A DNA stretch of 64,000 bases from Marisediminitalea lipolytica (GTDB taxonomy: Bacteria > Pseudomonadota > Gammaproteobacteria > Enterobacterales > Alteromonadaceae), in NCBI RefSeq assembly GCF_001758465.1, contig NZ_MJIC01000015.1, positions 248,001-312,000 on the forward strand, read 5' to 3'. The position numbers and the translations under genes were made by a program. The notes under the pieces were generated by a model. It was not told where the DNA came from, did no database searches, and saw only the letters and a list, made by a program, of their open reading frames with translations. Shown one piece after another: positions 15,177-23,000 of this stretch. Within the stretch, counting starts at the first letter, position 1, and every line of letters starts with the position of its first letter.

Positions 15177-16064
15177 GTGAAGATGTCCAAGCGCAATATA
15201 TTGGTCACGCCGACCTTTAAAGATGACTTACAGCGATGTGAGAGGCTGGTCGCTACGGCTCAGTGCTATTTATCCGGCTACGAAAAGCACTACCTGATTA
15301 TTGATGAGAAAGAGTGGTCGCTGTTTGCACACCTGGCCAGTGCAAAAGTGGTGTTAATGACCAAGGAATCACTGCTGCCGTACCGCAATATTAATCTGCC
15401 GGTGTTACGTAAATGGTGGTGGGGGAAAAAGACACTGCCTGTCAGAGGCTGGATTTTTCAGCAGCTGTGCAAGTTTGCGATCGCCGAAAAAGTAGATTGT
15501 GATGCCATCGTTTTTGCTGATTCTGATGTTGAATTTATCCGCCCCTTTAATCTCAATCAGCTCTGGCGGGGCGATAAGTTGCGCTTATCAGTCAAACTAC
15601 GCGGCCCGGTATTACAAACCGATCGCCGGTATCTCAACTGGTATTCACTGGCGGCCAGATTGTTTGGTATCACCAGTCAAAAAAACATTAAACATGGTTA
15701 TATTGCACAGCTGAATGCCTTTCGGCGTGATACCTGCCTGGCGTTGCTTGACCATATTGCTGTGACTGCCTGGAAACCCTGGCATCGTGCCCTCGCCCGT
15801 GAGCTCGATCTATCGGAATTCATTTTGTATGGCGCTTTTGTCGAACACGTACAGCAAGGTAACGGGCACTGGCAGGATTTTAAGCAACTCACCCATAGTT
15901 CATGGTTTTACGATATTCACTCTGCCGACGATGTGCAGGCATACCTGAATCACCTCGATAAAGAACATGTTGCCGTGCATGTGCAGTCCAATCTTGGCTT
16001 CAGCCCCGAACAATATCAGCGCTGGATAGCAAACATTTCTCATCGTGCGCCGGAGGCCGTATGA
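15177..16064 (+). CDS. Glycosyltransferase-like protein (DUF6492-type)
   Basis: 295 residues, cytoplasmic, no membrane segment. The N-terminal VTPTFKDDLQRCERLV and an acidic metal-binding-like VFADSDVEFIRPF (about residue 118) resemble GT-A glycosyltransferases of the DUF6492 group; the rest is rich in aromatic residues. It is first gene of the central EPS operon, preceded by AAAGGT seven bases before the GTG start at 15177; ATG at 15183 is an alternative. It overlaps the next gene by four bases (ATGA). Donor and acceptor sugars cannot be deduced. Confidence 0.8.
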   Translation: MKMSKRNILVTPTFKDDLQRCERLVATAQCYLSGYEKHYLIIDEKEWSLFAHLASAKVVLMTKESLLPYRNINLPVLRKWWWGKKTLPVRGWIFQQLCKFAIAEKVDCDAIVFADSDVEFIRPFNLNQLWRGDKLRLSVKLRGPVLQTDRRYLNWYSLAARLFGITSQKNIKHGYIAQLNAFRRDTCLALLDHIAVTAWKPWHRALARELDLSEFILYGAFVEHVQQGNGHWQDFKQLTHSSWFYDIHSADDVQAYLNHLDKEHVAVHVQSNLGFSPEQYQRWIANISHRAPEAV

Positions 16065-17272
16065 AAAAGTCCCTCCTCATGATTTCTATAGAGCTGCCTT
16101 ATCCGCCTACCAGTGGGGGCAGAATGAAAAGCTGGAACATGCTGAAGTTTTTGTCCCGTCATTTTGATGTGGGACTGGCGTGCCCGCTGAAATATGGTCG
16201 CGATAAATTAAGCGAATTTCAGCAGCAGTTGCCACTGTCGGTGTTTTTGTCTGATGAGGTTCAGCGTCCACGCTCGCTGGGCGTGCTGCTTAAGAGTTAC
16301 CTGCAAGGCATGCCAATTAACGTTTACCGGTCGCGCTCGGAGCAACTGGTAGCAAAGGTCGCCCGTATTGCTCATCACTACGACATTATTTTACTGGATC
16401 ACTACGAAGCCTATCAGTATGTTCCCCGCGATTACAAAGGACGGGTTATTTTCCATACCCACAATGCGACATACCTGATGTGGGAACGTTTTGCCACGTC
16501 CTGCTCCAACCTGTTGCATCGTATCGCGTCTGCCCTGGAGGCCGTGCGGGTGAAACAATACGAACAGCGCACGACGCAACAGGCTAATCTGGTTTTTGCT
16601 GCGCCAAATGACATCGATAGCCTGGTGAAGATAGGCACGGTTAAAGAGAAATGCCGGGTAACCTATCATTTGGGCGACGATTCCCAGTTGGATTTACCCT
16701 CGTTGCAGTATGAAGACACAGAAAAAGCCTTGCTCTACGTAGGAACCTTAAACTGGGAAGCCAATGTGGACGGACTGTTGTGGTTTTTGCAGGACGTCTG
16801 GCCACAACTCAAAGCGATTCATCCGGACCTGCAATTTTATGTGGTCGGGGCTAACCCTGACGAGCGTTTAGTGCAACTGGTCAGCGAGTCGGATGGGGTA
16901 GAACTGGTGGGATTTGTTGATGATCTGGAAACCTATTTTACCCGTGCCCGGGTGTTTGTTTCGCCACTGCGCTTTGGCTCCGGAATCAAAGTTAAAGTGC
17001 TCAACGCAATGAGCCGCGGCTTGCCTGTCGTTACTACATCGGTGGGGGCAGAAGGTCTCGACTTCACCAACCTGCAACACCTGGCCGTTACTGACTGTGC
17101 TCAGCAAATGGTGGCTTATACCGATTTGATCTTACGGGACAAACATCAGTGGCAGCAAATGGAACAATGCTCTCGTGCATTAATCGCCAGTCAGTACACC
17201 TGGAATAAAGTACTGGGGAGCATGGTCACTGAGATAAACCAGTGTATTGGGGGGCACAATGAAGCAGTCTGA
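16061..17272 (+). CDS. Group 1 (GT4-type) glycosyltransferase
   Basis: 403 residues, GT-B fold. N-terminal Rossmann start IELPYPPTSGGRMKSWNMLK with the Gly-rich acceptor-side loop; C-terminal donor domain with LLYVGTLNWEANVDGLLWFL (about 225), FYVVGANPDERL (about 265) and FGSGIKVKVLNAMSRGLPVV (about 305). In the last motif Asn replaces the Glu usually found in the KVLEAM wording, which may alter donor contact. It probably adds one sugar to the lipid-linked EPS repeat unit on the cytoplasmic side. It overlaps its neighbours on both sides (4 and 14 bases), indicating translational coupling. Confidence 0.93.
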   Translation: MKKSLLMISIELPYPPTSGGRMKSWNMLKFLSRHFDVGLACPLKYGRDKLSEFQQQLPLSVFLSDEVQRPRSLGVLLKSYLQGMPINVYRSRSEQLVAKVARIAHHYDIILLDHYEAYQYVPRDYKGRVIFHTHNATYLMWERFATSCSNLLHRIASALEAVRVKQYEQRTTQQANLVFAAPNDIDSLVKIGTVKEKCRVTYHLGDDSQLDLPSLQYEDTEKALLYVGTLNWEANVDGLLWFLQDVWPQLKAIHPDLQFYVVGANPDERLVQLVSESDGVELVGFVDDLETYFTRARVFVSPLRFGSGIKVKVLNAMSRGLPVVTTSVGAEGLDFTNLQHLAVTDCAQQMVAYTDLILRDKHQWQQMEQCSRALIASQYTWNKVLGSMVTEINQCIGGHNEAV

Positions 17273-18305
17273 ACAGCCAAAAGTAAGAATCGTCATTCTT
17301 AACTGGAATGGCTGGCGGGATACCGTCGAATGTCTCGAATCGGTGTTTAAGCTCAACTATCCTAATTTTCAGGTGATCGTTTGTGATAATGACTCCAGTG
17401 ATGACTCGGTGAAAAATATCGTGGACTGGACACGCGGGGTTTTGCCAGTTGTGCCGGGGCGTTGTCATCCCCTGCCTCATTTGATTATTCCGCCAGTTGC
17501 TAAACCACTGTCCTACCAATGTTACAACCGGGAAGACGTTGACAACGGCGTGTGTGATGAAAGTCCACTGGTTATTATTCAGACTCAGGGGAATCTGGGC
17601 TTTGCCGGCGGCAACAATGTCGGGATCCGCTTTGCGATGCAGCAAGGTTGTGATTATGTCTGGCTGTTAAATAACGATACCGTGGTTGAGGCCGACGCGT
17701 TATGCCAAATGGTAAAGCATTCTTCAGCACTCAGGGCCAGGGGCATTAAAAACACCTGCGGCAGCAGCGTTCATTTCTATGACGATCCGAATGTGATTCA
17801 AGCGCTGGGCGGTGCGAGCTTTAACCGCTGGACCGGCATTGCGTCGCAAACCCTGGGCCGTTTTTTAAAGCGTGGTGACAACATTGATCATGGCCGCTAT
17901 CAGCAACGCCTGGATTACATTACGGGGTGTTCGTGGCTGATCCCGGAAGACTTTTTAACCCAAATCGGCTTGATGGAAGAGAAGTATTTTCTGTATTACG
18001 AAGAGATCGACTGGGTGCTGCGCAGCAAGCAACATTATGCGCTGACCTATGCACCAGAATCACTGGTGTATCATAAGGAAGGCAGTAGTATCGGTTCGAA
18101 AACCCTTAATCGTCCGGCCTCCATGTTGTCAGACTTTTATCTGGCCAGAAATAAGTTTCTGCTGGCGAAAAAGTTTACGCCCTGGGCCTTGCCTGTGGTG
18201 TATTTATCTACCTTGCTCCAGGTATTCAACCGGGTTAAACAGGGCTACCTGAAAAAAGCGCTGCTGCTAACCAAAGTGATGCTGGGCAAGCAACACTACC
18301 CCTGA
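17259..18305 (+). CDS. Family 2 glycosyltransferase (rhamnosyltransferase-like)
   Basis: 348 residues, inverting GT-A fold. The nucleotide-binding start VRIVILNWNGWRDTVECLES and CDNDSSDDS are clear; the metal-site motif reads LLNNDTVVEAD, and the acceptor-side block is YFLYYEEIDWVLR, as in rhamnosyltransferase-type GT2 enzymes. A charged insertion of about 40 residues between the first and second motifs is not usual. Start set at ATG 17259 behind the GGGGGG tract (17249-17254); the preceding gene ends 14 bases into it. Part of the central EPS operon. Confidence 0.93.
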   Translation: MKQSEQPKVRIVILNWNGWRDTVECLESVFKLNYPNFQVIVCDNDSSDDSVKNIVDWTRGVLPVVPGRCHPLPHLIIPPVAKPLSYQCYNREDVDNGVCDESPLVIIQTQGNLGFAGGNNVGIRFAMQQGCDYVWLLNNDTVVEADALCQMVKHSSALRARGIKNTCGSSVHFYDDPNVIQALGGASFNRWTGIASQTLGRFLKRGDNIDHGRYQQRLDYITGCSWLIPEDFLTQIGLMEEKYFLYYEEIDWVLRSKQHYALTYAPESLVYHKEGSSIGSKTLNRPASMLSDFYLARNKFLLAKKFTPWALPVVYLSTLLQVFNRVKQGYLKKALLLTKVMLGKQHYP

Positions 18306-18318
18306 CCTGAGTTCTTTG

Positions 18319-19587
18319 ATGAAACTGAAATTCAGCGCCTTGCTCGGGCTCGCTTTTTTTATCATTTTTTATACCGGCTTTCAGGGCGGCAGGTACTTTA
18401 TGGCAAACCGGGTGCAGGAGCTTGGCCTGCTGATGTCACTCAGTTTGTTCCTGTACAGTGCGCTAATGAGCGCGGTACAGATAAGACGCGCTGATCTGCG
18501 CTGGAACTGGTGGTTTTTCGCCACTTTGTGCTTTATCGCCTACACCTTTTTTCTGCCAGCCTGGTTGTTTTCGCAAAATGCTAATGTGCCGGTGATGCCA
18601 AGTATCATGGCCTCCCGTGAGTTCTTAATTATCTTCTTTGGCCCGGCTATCTACTATTTATACCGCATGGGTTATGACTTGCTAACGCTGGAACGGGTAT
18701 TCGTTTATGCGCTGATATTTCTGGCGTTTAACTACCTCTTTCACTATATCCGACTGGATTTGGTGGCGGCTTATTTTTCCTCGGATCCCACCATTGCCGG
18801 ACTGGTGACCTTTGATCCGTGGCGTGGTTATCGGTTAAAACCGTCGTCCATTGCACTGTTTATGTTGTCGGTGCTGGCTCCAGTAAAGTTAGTAAAGAGT
18901 CGCAGTGCGGCAAAAACACTGGGATGGTTTGTGGTTGTGCTGGTGGTGGGTTATATCTGGTTTCTGGTTAAGGCGCGGTCGATGGCGGCATCACTGATAC
19001 TGGCTTCGTTGGTTTACCTGCTGTTCTTTCTGCGTAAGCAACGGGTTGGCGTGTTCTTCTTATCAATTCCGGTGATTATTATGCTGGTGTTAACGGTGAG
19101 TATGACCGTGGCAGGCAAACTGGAGAACGCCTCGTCTGAAGGCGACGGTGTGCGGTTAAAGTCCTATTCCATTGCGCTTAATTCGATAGCTGAACATCCG
19201 TTTCTTGGCTTTGGTCAGCAAAGCGGTTACAGCAAAACAGAGCAGGATATTTTCTGGTACAAGTTTTATTCGGCCGACTTAGGTCTGATAGGCACAGCGT
19301 TCAAATACGGCCTGGTAGGGGCTGCGCTGTATATCTTTTTCAGTATTTTTATCATTCAGCGGCTGGTGCGAACCATTTGGCTCTACCGGCGGGTGTATGG
19401 TCAGGTACATGCTTTGCTGGTGGCTCTGAGTGTGGTGTTTATCGCGCTGTTCATCAATATCCTGCTTAATCCGGCGCTGGTATATATTCCGGGGTTAACC
19501 CTGGCTGCTTTCAGTATTGGCTTAACCTCGGCCTGGCAGCACAAGCTCAGGCAAGCCCTGCTCGCATCCCCCGCTTATTCTGCCTGA
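18319..19587 (+). CDS. Wzy-like EPS polymerase / O-antigen ligase family membrane protein
   Basis: 422 residues with about ten to twelve hydrophobic helices and a large periplasmic segment in the second half, containing HPFLGFGQQSGY (about residue 292), the usual region of the O-antigen polymerase/ligase family. It would link repeat units at the periplasmic face in a Wzx/Wzy pathway. Start at ATG 18319, 13 bases after the preceding stop. It ends 13 bases inside the convergent sulfotransferase gene. Ligase versus polymerase cannot be separated by sequence; the EPS setting with a Wzx and Wzz favours polymerase. Confidence 0.85.
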   Translation: MKLKFSALLGLAFFIIFYTGFQGGRYFMANRVQELGLLMSLSLFLYSALMSAVQIRRADLRWNWWFFATLCFIAYTFFLPAWLFSQNANVPVMPSIMASREFLIIFFGPAIYYLYRMGYDLLTLERVFVYALIFLAFNYLFHYIRLDLVAAYFSSDPTIAGLVTFDPWRGYRLKPSSIALFMLSVLAPVKLVKSRSAAKTLGWFVVVLVVGYIWFLVKARSMAASLILASLVYLLFFLRKQRVGVFFLSIPVIIMLVLTVSMTVAGKLENASSEGDGVRLKSYSIALNSIAEHPFLGFGQQSGYSKTEQDIFWYKFYSADLGLIGTAFKYGLVGAALYIFFSIFIIQRLVRTIWLYRRVYGQVHALLVALSVVFIALFINILLNPALVYIPGLTLAAFSIGLTSAWQHKLRQALLASPAYSA

Positions 19588-20501
19588 AATTCTGACCAGG
19601 GAACGGCCTGATTGGTGAGAGTCTGTAACTGCTGGATATCGCCACGATAAAATTCAGCCAAGCGCTGTTTAGCCTGTTCCGACGGACCGCTCTTATCCTG
19701 CTCCTTGCGGACATTTTTTTGATCGTACCAGTAACGAATGCTGCTTTTAGTGCGTTCAGGTATCCGGTCCCAGAAGACTCGGAACAGTCCGCTGGTTTTT
19801 AACTGGTTACGCCAGGCGTTAGGAATAATCTGTTTGCCACCGCCCTGATGATAAACCTTGCCTACATTGTCTGGCACGTTGTGGCTGTCTGCGCCGATAA
19901 ATTCGAGTACCCGGGTTACTGTCTCGTGTGGGCGCTCGGTGAGCTCGTCCATAAACAACACCAGTATCTGGTTACGGGCAAAGAAATGACGATAGGTGTG
20001 CAGAATTCGGCCGTATTCGCCCAGAACCAGATAATGGCCGGACTCATCCTCATAATTCATTTCGGTATTGAATACCGGCTGATGCTCCCTGGCATGGCTT
20101 ACGCGGTCTTGCTGCAACAGGGTATCTACGGCGGCGTCGAAAGAACGTTGGTCGAGGCCCCGTCGCTTTTGCATCAGGTAGTGTGAGTAAGCGCGGTCGA
20201 TAGGGTTGCGCAGAATGGCGACCAGTCGGGTATCCGGCAAATCACGGGTAATTCGGCTTGCGGCGGTTAAATCACTCATGTACTGAGGACTGGCGGTGCC
20301 CCACAGCTGGTTGGGGCTTGCACCGCCAAAGTAATTATCCAGATACGCCTGCCAGCCAGCGTTATACAAGCTGTCATTGGTGAAATAGGGGGCTTCTTTA
20401 TCCGCAGGCATCGCAATGTCCGGATGCTGATTTAAGTATTTAAACAGGGAGGTCGTACCGGATTTTTGTGCACCAATAATCAAAAAATCAAGCGGTTTCA
20501 T
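19575..20501 (-). CDS. PAPS-dependent sulfotransferase
   Basis: 308 residues, cytoplasmic. The 5'-phosphosulfate-binding loop is IGAQKSGTTSLFKYLNQHP (about residues 8-26) and the 3'-phosphate motif is RNPIDRAYSHYL (about 98-109); QYMSDL and a C-terminal basic region also fit the family. It should transfer sulfate from PAPS to the polysaccharide or its precursor, giving a sulfated EPS, common in marine bacteria. Last gene of the right operon; its start overlaps the flippase by 14 bases and its end overlaps the convergent Wzy-like gene by 13. Confidence 0.92.
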   Translation of the reverse strand: MKPLDFLIIGAQKSGTTSLFKYLNQHPDIAMPADKEAPYFTNDSLYNAGWQAYLDNYFGGASPNQLWGTASPQYMSDLTAASRITRDLPDTRLVAILRNPIDRAYSHYLMQKRRGLDQRSFDAAVDTLLQQDRVSHAREHQPVFNTEMNYEDESGHYLVLGEYGRILHTYRHFFARNQILVLFMDELTERPHETVTRVLEFIGADSHNVPDNVGKVYHQGGGKQIIPNAWRNQLKTSGLFRVFWDRIPERTKSSIRYWYDQKNVRKEQDKSGPSEQAKQRLAEFYRGDIQQLQTLTNQAVPWSEFQAE

Positions 20502-21810
20502 GTTTTGTTTCCTTATAGCATCGGCTTTGGCTCAGGCTGAGAAATTGCTGAGCGGCAATATAAGACAGAATATTCTTGAGCCCGATGCTAATAGCACAGG
20601 CTGTTGCAATGCCCGACACGCCATATAAAGCGCCAAGCACATTGAGTAAAATCAGAGTAATAATCAGGTTACCAAGCTGAATAACAAACTCTTCTTTTTC
20701 GCGGTGGATCATATTCAGCATGATACCTACCAGTCCTGTAGAGGTATTCACTAGCTGGCCAAACACCATGATCCCCAGTAACGAGGCACCGGCGGTAAAT
20801 TCATCGCCAAAAAGCGCCAGCAAGGGCTCTGAAAACAGCGTAAACAGCAGGAAAAACGGCAGATAAACCATTAACGACACTTTCTGGGAGTGGCGCAAAC
20901 TGCGCTTTAATTGCTGGGTATCCTGATTGGCATAGGCCCGGGCGAAAACCGGACCGTAATAGGATGCAAGGGTGGTTAGCACTGATGTGCCCGCCAGCAT
21001 CAGCCGGTAACTCACGCCAAAAATACCGGTTTCTTCGGCACTGGCGTAAAGCGGCAAAAATAATACCGGCAGATTCAGGCTCAGCATGCCCAGACAGCCA
21101 CCAACCCAGATTGGAATCAGTTGGCGGGTGAACAGGCTTGTTGTTGCGGGCGTGGTTGTTTGGGCTTGTTCTGTTGGCAAGTCTCCGGTGGCGGCTTTGC
21201 GGATCAGCGTAAAAAACACCAGTCCCATAATAACCACAATCAACACGGAAAATAGCAGATGACACAACACCAGTTGAAATACTGACAGTGGGGCGTCGGC
21301 CAGCCAGCTTATGCCCATTATCAGTAACAATAAAACCGGCAGTAAAGAGGTATCCAGGCTAAACGCCAGGTTAATATAACCAAGTCCTTTCAGGGTTTCA
21401 GATAGCACGCGCATAATAATAAAGAAGACGGCAGTAATTACTGCCAGCTGAAATAAAGGCAGTAACGCGGACTGCTGTGTAACAAAGTGACCAATGACCA
21501 GCGAACCAATAATTAATACCAGCGCCGAAACGCCGCCAAGCAGCAGTAACCGGCTTAAGGCTTGTTTGATGTAATAGCGAATCTGCTGGTACTTACCGCG
21601 TTCGGCGCTCACTGATACGTTGCGTAGGGCAAGGGTAGGCAGCCCAAGGTCGCCAAGACAGCCCAGCGTCACCATCCAGGTGTTGTACAGCGTATACTGG
21701 CCAACACCTACCGCGCCAAGATAACGCCCCATCACCAGCGTCAGAATTAATTGTAAACCCAGGCCAACCGAGCGGGTAAGTAACACTTGTATCATCGGGC
21801 GCTTTTGCAT
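20488..21810 (-). CDS. Wzx-type polysaccharide flippase (MOP superfamily)
   Basis: 440 residues with about twelve to fourteen hydrophobic helices spread over the whole length. The N-terminal helix pair with GRYLGAVGVGQYTLYNTWM is typical of Wzx/RfbX flippases. It is expected to move the undecaprenyl-linked repeat unit across the inner membrane. A sigma54 site at 21906-21922 could start transcription just upstream, in addition to read-through from Wzz (gap 131 bases). The leader also holds a TTGCGTG/CACGCAA hairpin. Confidence 0.93.
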   Translation of the reverse strand: MQKRPMIQVLLTRSVGLGLQLILTLVMGRYLGAVGVGQYTLYNTWMVTLGCLGDLGLPTLALRNVSVSAERGKYQQIRYYIKQALSRLLLLGGVSALVLIIGSLVIGHFVTQQSALLPLFQLAVITAVFFIIMRVLSETLKGLGYINLAFSLDTSLLPVLLLLIMGISWLADAPLSVFQLVLCHLLFSVLIVVIMGLVFFTLIRKAATGDLPTEQAQTTTPATTSLFTRQLIPIWVGGCLGMLSLNLPVLFLPLYASAEETGIFGVSYRLMLAGTSVLTTLASYYGPVFARAYANQDTQQLKRSLRHSQKVSLMVYLPFFLLFTLFSEPLLALFGDEFTAGASLLGIMVFGQLVNTSTGLVGIMLNMIHREKEEFVIQLGNLIITLILLNVLGALYGVSGIATACAISIGLKNILSYIAAQQFLSLSQSRCYKETKHETA

Positions 21811-21835
21811 TTTTCAACACTCTGGTTAGTGGGTT

Positions 21836-21848
21836 TTGCATTTTGCGA
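21836..21848. promoter_or_regulatory. Copy of the GCATTTTGC enhancer core in the wzz-wzx gap
   Basis: TTGCATTTTGCGA contains the core of the palindrome at 14311-14340. It is downstream of the candidate promoter at 21906-21922 rather than upstream, so its role is uncertain. Confidence 0.35.
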
Positions 21849-21861
21849 AAAAATGTCCAAT

Positions 21862-21880
21862 TTGCGTGTTGAGCACGCAA
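21862..21880 (-). repeat. Short hairpin in the wzx leader
   Basis: TTGCGTG (21862-21868), TTGAG loop, CACGCAA (21874-21880): a perfect 7-bp stem between the candidate sigma54 promoter and the wzx start. No U-run follows. Confidence 0.4.
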
Positions 21881-21905
21881 CCCTGATTAATCCTGTTGGT
21901 ACCAG

Positions 21906-21922
21906 AGCAAGCACAGTGCCAG
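21906..21922 (-). promoter_or_regulatory. Candidate internal sigma54 promoter ahead of the flippase and sulfotransferase
   Basis: Minus strand CTGGCACTGTGCTTGCT (21922-21906): a perfect TGGCAC -24 element and TTGCT -12 element with GG-N10-GC spacing. The leader to the wzx start would be about 85 bases. Confidence 0.65.
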
Positions 21923-21941
21923 CTACAAACCAATAAGCGGG

Positions 21942-23000
21942 TTATTTATCATCTATCCATTCATCGCCGCGATAGCGGGTATCGTCCGTTTGGTGTTCCT
22001 CAGTTGGTGCCGCCGCGGGTTTCTGCGCGGGAGCAAGCAAGTCCTCAACCTGCTTAACCTGATAGGCCGATACGGCCTGTCTAATCTTGCCAAACAGCAC
22101 GCTGCCAATGGCAATCATAATGCCGAGCATAATGGTGGCGAGCATCGCCATAACCGCCCACTTTTTGCGTAGCGGATAAGTTTTATATAACGCCGGAAAC
22201 GCTGGCTGAATAAGCTCAAGCGGGTATTCCGTGCGAGCGTACAGCAGCGATTCGGCGGCGAGCTGCGTTTCCATCAGGCGATAGATAGATTTATGTAACT
22301 CGATGTTGTCGACTTCGTTGAGGCGTTGGGTCAGGTATTCTCGTCTGGCCTCCAGTTCGCTGGCTTCAGCATCGCGAATATACTGGTTAAACCGGGCCAC
22401 AAAGGTATTTGCCAGGGTAGCCGAAAGCGCTGGATCACGGGTGGTAAAATTAATGCGTAACAGACCTGTTGCTTCGTCCAGTTCCACGCCGCGCAGGGTG
22501 GTCATAAAAGTCATGCCGGCCTCACGTAAATCCGGTTTAAATTCGCCTTTCCACTGTTGCAACGCGCTGTCCCATTGTTTGTGGAAGATATAGGGCAGCA
22601 GTTGGTTTTCCTGAATAAAAGTCTGGCTGAACTTCATCGAACGCATCCGGGCCAGTAGCCGGTCCTGTTCATTGGAGTGCGCGCCTTCGATAATAAAATC
22701 ATGTTCAAGCAGGCCAAGCGCATCACTGGCGCGGTATTCCTTGGGTGACACACCGCCGGGCTTTTCTTTTATGTTAAGCGCGACCACTGCCGTAGACATG
22801 TAGCGGTTTTCCACCATCAGCGACAACCCGAAGACCACGCCGGCAACCAGCACCGCACACAGCACAATCCGGTACTTAAACCGTAAAATGGCGTTTAAGT
22901 ATTCGATGAGATCAACATCATCGTCGACGCCAAAAGGCATTGCCTGGGTTGGCAAAGGCTGCTGCGCCGGTGGGTGAGGTGGAGCGACAGGCTTAGTCAT
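21942..23000 (-). CDS. Wzz-type chain-length regulator without kinase domain
   Basis: 352 residues of the polysaccharide co-polymerase family. The N-terminal DDDVDLIEYLNAILRFKYRI leads into a first transmembrane helix (about 36-56). A long periplasmic alpha/beta domain follows, then a second helix (about 285-310), and a cytoplasmic Ala/Pro/Gln-rich tail. It sets chain length with Wzy and probably contacts the outer-membrane exporter. No C-terminal Tyr kinase (Walker motifs, Tyr tail) is fused, and none is found elsewhere in the locus. It overlaps the exporter gene by 8 bases. Confidence 0.92.
   Translation of the reverse strand: MTKPVAPPHPPAQQPLPTQAMPFGVDDDVDLIEYLNAILRFKYRIVLCAVLVAGVVFGLSLMVENRYMSTAVVALNIKEKPGGVSPKEYRASDALGLLEHDFIIEGAHSNEQDRLLARMRSMKFSQTFIQENQLLPYIFHKQWDSALQQWKGEFKPDLREAGMTFMTTLRGVELDEATGLLRINFTTRDPALSATLANTFVARFNQYIRDAEASELEARREYLTQRLNEVDNIELHKSIYRLMETQLAAESLLYARTEYPLELIQPAFPALYKTYPLRKKWAVMAMLATIMLGIMIAIGSVLFGKIRQAVSAYQVKQVEDLLAPAQKPAAAPTEEHQTDDTRYRGDEWIDDK

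Noticed and set aside
21593..21880. Minus-strand frame overlapping the start of wzx
   Set aside because: Shadow frame of wzx; no ribosome site or domain.
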